Below, piece by piece: positions 61,851 to 64,000 of a DNA stretch of 64,000 nt. The notes below the pieces were generated by a model. That model was not told where the DNA came from. It saw nothing but the letters and a program-made list of their open reading frames with translations, and did no database searches. Source of the DNA: Woeseiaceae bacterium (lineage in GTDB: Bacteria > Pseudomonadota > Gammaproteobacteria > Steroidobacterales > Woeseiaceae); the NCBI GenBank assembly GCA_021773035.1, contig JAJFKU010000061.1, positions 1 to 64,000 on the forward strand. Direction: 5' to 3'. Both the position numbers and the translations under genes were made by a program. How positions within the stretch are numbered: the stretch's first letter is position 1; every line of letters begins with the position of its first letter.

Positions 61851-62395
61851 GCAATCCCGGATTGGGCCTTCCCCAGTCACTTCCGACAGTTTTCCGATAG
61901 TTTTCCGAGACCAGCCTGAGCGTTTCCAGTCGGCAGCGCTGATGAGTTCGCTAAGCGCTGCCGCTGGCGAACTGGGCAACCGTGGGGCTGCACTTAACAG
62001 ATCACTTCGGCCGTTGCCCACAAGGCGAATTGACACAATTTAAAAATGTAAAAATTTACAATTTTCCTATCAAGTTGCCGCATTTACTGGCCTTATACGC
62101 GAAATAAATCCATCAGTAATTCAGCTTTATATTTTTATGACGAAAATTATAGATATTTTTCAATTAGTTATGAATATCATTCTCTTTCTGTTTTTACAAT
62201 TTTGGAAATTCCCTGCATCGACAATCTTTGTAAAAATAATCAAATCTACCTTGACTCCGGATCACGAGTCCGTACACTACATAATCCTCATTTGCCTTCC
62301 GTTTGGTGACCTGCGCCAGCCAAGAAGCGTTTTGGCCAAACCTGCGGCTGCACTCCGATGCTTACGTTCGTAACACTTGAATAGAGGAAAAACCT
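61851..62395. other. AT-rich intergenic region upstream of the amylase gene
   Basis: 545 bp with no gene supported. The portion 62035-62240 is very AT-rich with A/T runs, then the amylase promoter at 62251-62278 follows. A 78-codon frame at 62137-62373 has no ribosome site and repetitive hydrophobic sequence and is left out. Confidence 0.5.
62251..62278 (+). promoter_or_regulatory. Putative sigma-70 promoter with internal dyad before the amylase gene
   Basis: TTGACT at 62251-62256 and TACACT at 62273-62278, 16 bases apart. GACTC at 62253-62257 and GAGTC at 62266-62270 form an inverted repeat inside the promoter, where a repressor could sit. The start codon is 117 bp downstream. Confidence 0.45.
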
Positions 62396-64000
62396 ATGAA
62401 ACTTCAGTGGCTTTGCAGGGCGGTACCATGCGCGCTCTTGATTTCTTCTGCATGGATGACAAACGCGTATGCGCAAACATCCTTAGGGCCCGTTAACGGT
62501 AGAGACGTGGTTTATCAGATTCTGACCGATCGATTTGTTGATGGTGACGCTACGAATAACGTTCCATCAGGTTCGCCACCGGCGATCTTCGACGGCACCG
62601 GCGCCGATCTGAAACTCTATCAGGGTGGCGACTGGCAGGGGATTACCGACAAGATTACTTATCTAAAGAATATGGGCATAACCACCGTGTGGATTTCCGC
62701 GCCATACGCCAATCGCGACGAAGCCATTATTGATTACAACGGTGGCGGTAATCTTACCTGGTCCAGCTATCACGGCTATCACGCCAGCAACTATTTCCGT
62801 ACCAATTCACATTTCGGCGATATGAAAGATTTCACCGACATGATTACTGCGCTGCACGACGAAGATATTAAAGTCGTTATCGACTTCGTTTCAAACCATA
62901 CCAGTCGCTGGCAGAACCCAACAGACAGCTTTTCGGCCGAAAACGGGAGGTTGTACGAGCCCGATCGCAACGGCAGTGGCGACTTTGAATTCGATGTCGA
63001 TGGCGACCCGAAGGATCTGAACTCCGACGGCAGCTCCGATAATCTGCTGGCCGACCCGAACGGTACACAAAATCCGGGATGGTTTCACAGCCTTGGCGAT
63101 CGCGGCAGCGATTCAAGCCGATACGGTTTTCGTTACAAAGAACTCGGTTCATTGGCGGACTTTACGCACGAACTGCCGGAAGTCGCGGAATACCTGGAAG
63201 AAGCGGCGATATTCTGGAAGGGTAAAGGCATCGATGGTTTTCGGCATGACGCCACCTTGCATATGAATCCCGCCTTCGCAAAATCTTTCCGAGACGCCAT
63301 TGACTCCAGCAGCGGCGGCGCAGTGACACATTTCGGCGAGTTTTTTATTGGAAAACCCGATTCCAAGTACGGGGAGTACACCACTTTTCCAGACCGTACA
63401 GGCATTAACAATCTCGATTTCGAATATTTCCGAACGCTGACCAACGTCATTGGCAACGGCACGGACGATATGATTGACCTCGCTAACTTCTATGACTACA
63501 CAGATGACGACTATATCTACGAAAATCAGACTGTAACCTTCATCGACAACCATGACGTCTCACGTTTTCTGCGCGTCAACAGCGACACGCGCAGCCTGGA
63601 TGTCGCTCTGGCAATCACGCTGGTTTCGAGAGGCATTCCCAACATCTACTACGGCACCGAGCAATATGTTGACGGCGATGACGCCACAGAGAATGGTGGG
63701 CGCGTCTTTATGGAAACCGACACCACTTTTGACGAGACGAAGCGAGCCTTCAAGATCATCAAGAAATTGTCGGATGTGCGCCAATCGAACGATGCCGTCG
63801 CTTTCGGTCAGACGAGCGTTCTCTACTCGACCGCCGATGTGATGGTGATGTCGCGTAAATTCTATGACAAGGAAGTGATTATCGCTGTTAATCGCAGTCC
63901 CTTTAACTCCTACAACCTGCCTGCAATTTCGACGACGCTTCCTGCTGGAACTTATACAGACGAGCTCGATGCAGAACTGGATGGCGCCAGCATCACGGTC
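62396..64000 (+). CDS. Exported GH13 alpha-amylase / cyclodextrin-glucanotransferase-like enzyme (partial)
   Basis: The frame runs to the window edge (535 residues seen) without a stop. Signal peptide at about 1-27, ending NAYAQTS. The (beta/alpha)8 catalytic order is complete: NHT in DFVSNHTS, nucleophile Asp285 in FRHDATLHM, acid/base Glu315 in HFGEFF and transition-state Asp387 in DNHDVSRF. The N-terminal VYQILTDRFVDGD opening and the NYFRTNSHFGDMKDF loop resemble cyclomaltodextrin glucanotransferases and related maltogenic amylases. It should act on starch or glycogen outside the cytoplasm. GAGGA lies 7 bases before the ATG. Domains C, D and E, which would separate CGTase from amylase, are only beginning at the edge. 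Confidence 0.9.
   Translation, partial: MKLQWLCRAVPCALLISSAWMTNAYAQTSLGPVNGRDVVYQILTDRFVDGDATNNVPSGSPPAIFDGTGADLKLYQGGDWQGITDKITYLKNMGITTVWISAPYANRDEAIIDYNGGGNLTWSSYHGYHASNYFRTNSHFGDMKDFTDMITALHDEDIKVVIDFVSNHTSRWQNPTDSFSAENGRLYEPDRNGSGDFEFDVDGDPKDLNSDGSSDNLLADPNGTQNPGWFHSLGDRGSDSSRYGFRYKELGSLADFTHELPEVAEYLEEAAIFWKGKGIDGFRHDATLHMNPAFAKSFRDAIDSSSGGAVTHFGEFFIGKPDSKYGEYTTFPDRTGINNLDFEYFRTLTNVIGNGTDDMIDLANFYDYTDDDYIYENQTVTFIDNHDVSRFLRVNSDTRSLDVALAITLVSRGIPNIYYGTEQYVDGDDATENGGRVFMETDTTFDETKRAFKIIKKLSDVRQSNDAVAFGQTSVLYSTADVMVMSRKFYDKEVIIAVNRSPFNSYNLPAISTTLPAGTYTDELDAELDGASITV

Noticed and set aside
1-64000. CRISPR arrays, rRNA operons, complete tRNA genes, integrase genes
   Set aside because: None seen; the only regularly spaced direct repeats are the 270-bp coding repeats of the RHS leader.

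Overview
The window reads as accessory chromosomal DNA from a Gram-negative gammaproteobacterium with a Woeseia/Xanthomonadales-like gene style. The lineage is an inference from TonB receptor, lipoprotein, chemoreceptor and DUF3313-type genes, moderately GC-rich codon use and a genomically encoded tRNA CCA end. No rRNA, complete tRNA, CRISPR array or phage structural gene is visible.

Layout. 1-5.6 kb: the end of a secreted pre-peptidase-domain protein, a secreted RHS/YD-repeat protein with a variable tail, and an overlapping lipoprotein gene. 5.7-8.9 kb: an IS6-family element with perfect 18-bp ends and a frameshifted transposase, a small membrane protein, a degenerate 3' tRNA fragment, and an IS481 element lying between that fragment and a terminator-like hairpin. 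9.2-11.9 kb: a chemoreceptor behind a 32-bp perfect palindrome. 11.9-25.6 kb: a nutrient-uptake-like locus with two copies of a module (PLP-dependent D-cysteine desulfhydrase-like gene facing an exported erythromycin-esterase-family hydrolase). One copy's PLP gene is wrecked. Between the copies are an NhaC-type antiporter and a GntR/FCD regulator, and the second esterase heads an operon with a TonB receptor, an M16 peptidase and a serine hydrolase. Both esterase promoters share spacing and a TGGATCCA palindrome that also lies at the regulator gene start. 25.6-28.3 kb: a diguanylate cyclase, then debris (IS6 remnant, serine-hydrolase remnant, a diverged copy of a repeat seen at 7.66 kb).

28.3-37.2 kb holds the best candidate for an unusual system: a leftward four-gene operon of a DUF4062-like signalling protein, a MoxR AAA+ ATPase, a CoxE-like vWA protein with an altered metal site, and a 1376-residue ankyrin protein whose N-terminus looks like the third component of MoxR-vWA ternary conflict systems. 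An IcmJ/DotN-like zinc protein converges on it. 37.6-40.4 kb: two halves of a B12-dependent glutamate-mutase-like enzyme flank a membrane desaturase/hydroxylase-like gene, suggesting a small biosynthetic cassette. 40.6-46.8 kb: four putative lipid hydrolases (sPLA2-like lipoprotein, zinc-PLC-like protein, alpha/beta lipase, and a patatin whose catalytic dyad is split by a multi-TM insert).

46.9-47.4 kb is gene debris. 47.9-57.9 kb: a 2510-residue secreted FnIII/SpvB/RHS polymorphic-toxin-like protein followed by small immunity-like genes. 58-61.9 kb: a DUF3313 lipoprotein, an HtrA-type protease, and a cytoplasmic subtilisin-like protease with a small partner gene. From 62.4 kb to the window edge: an exported GH13 amylase/CGTase-like enzyme, incomplete here.
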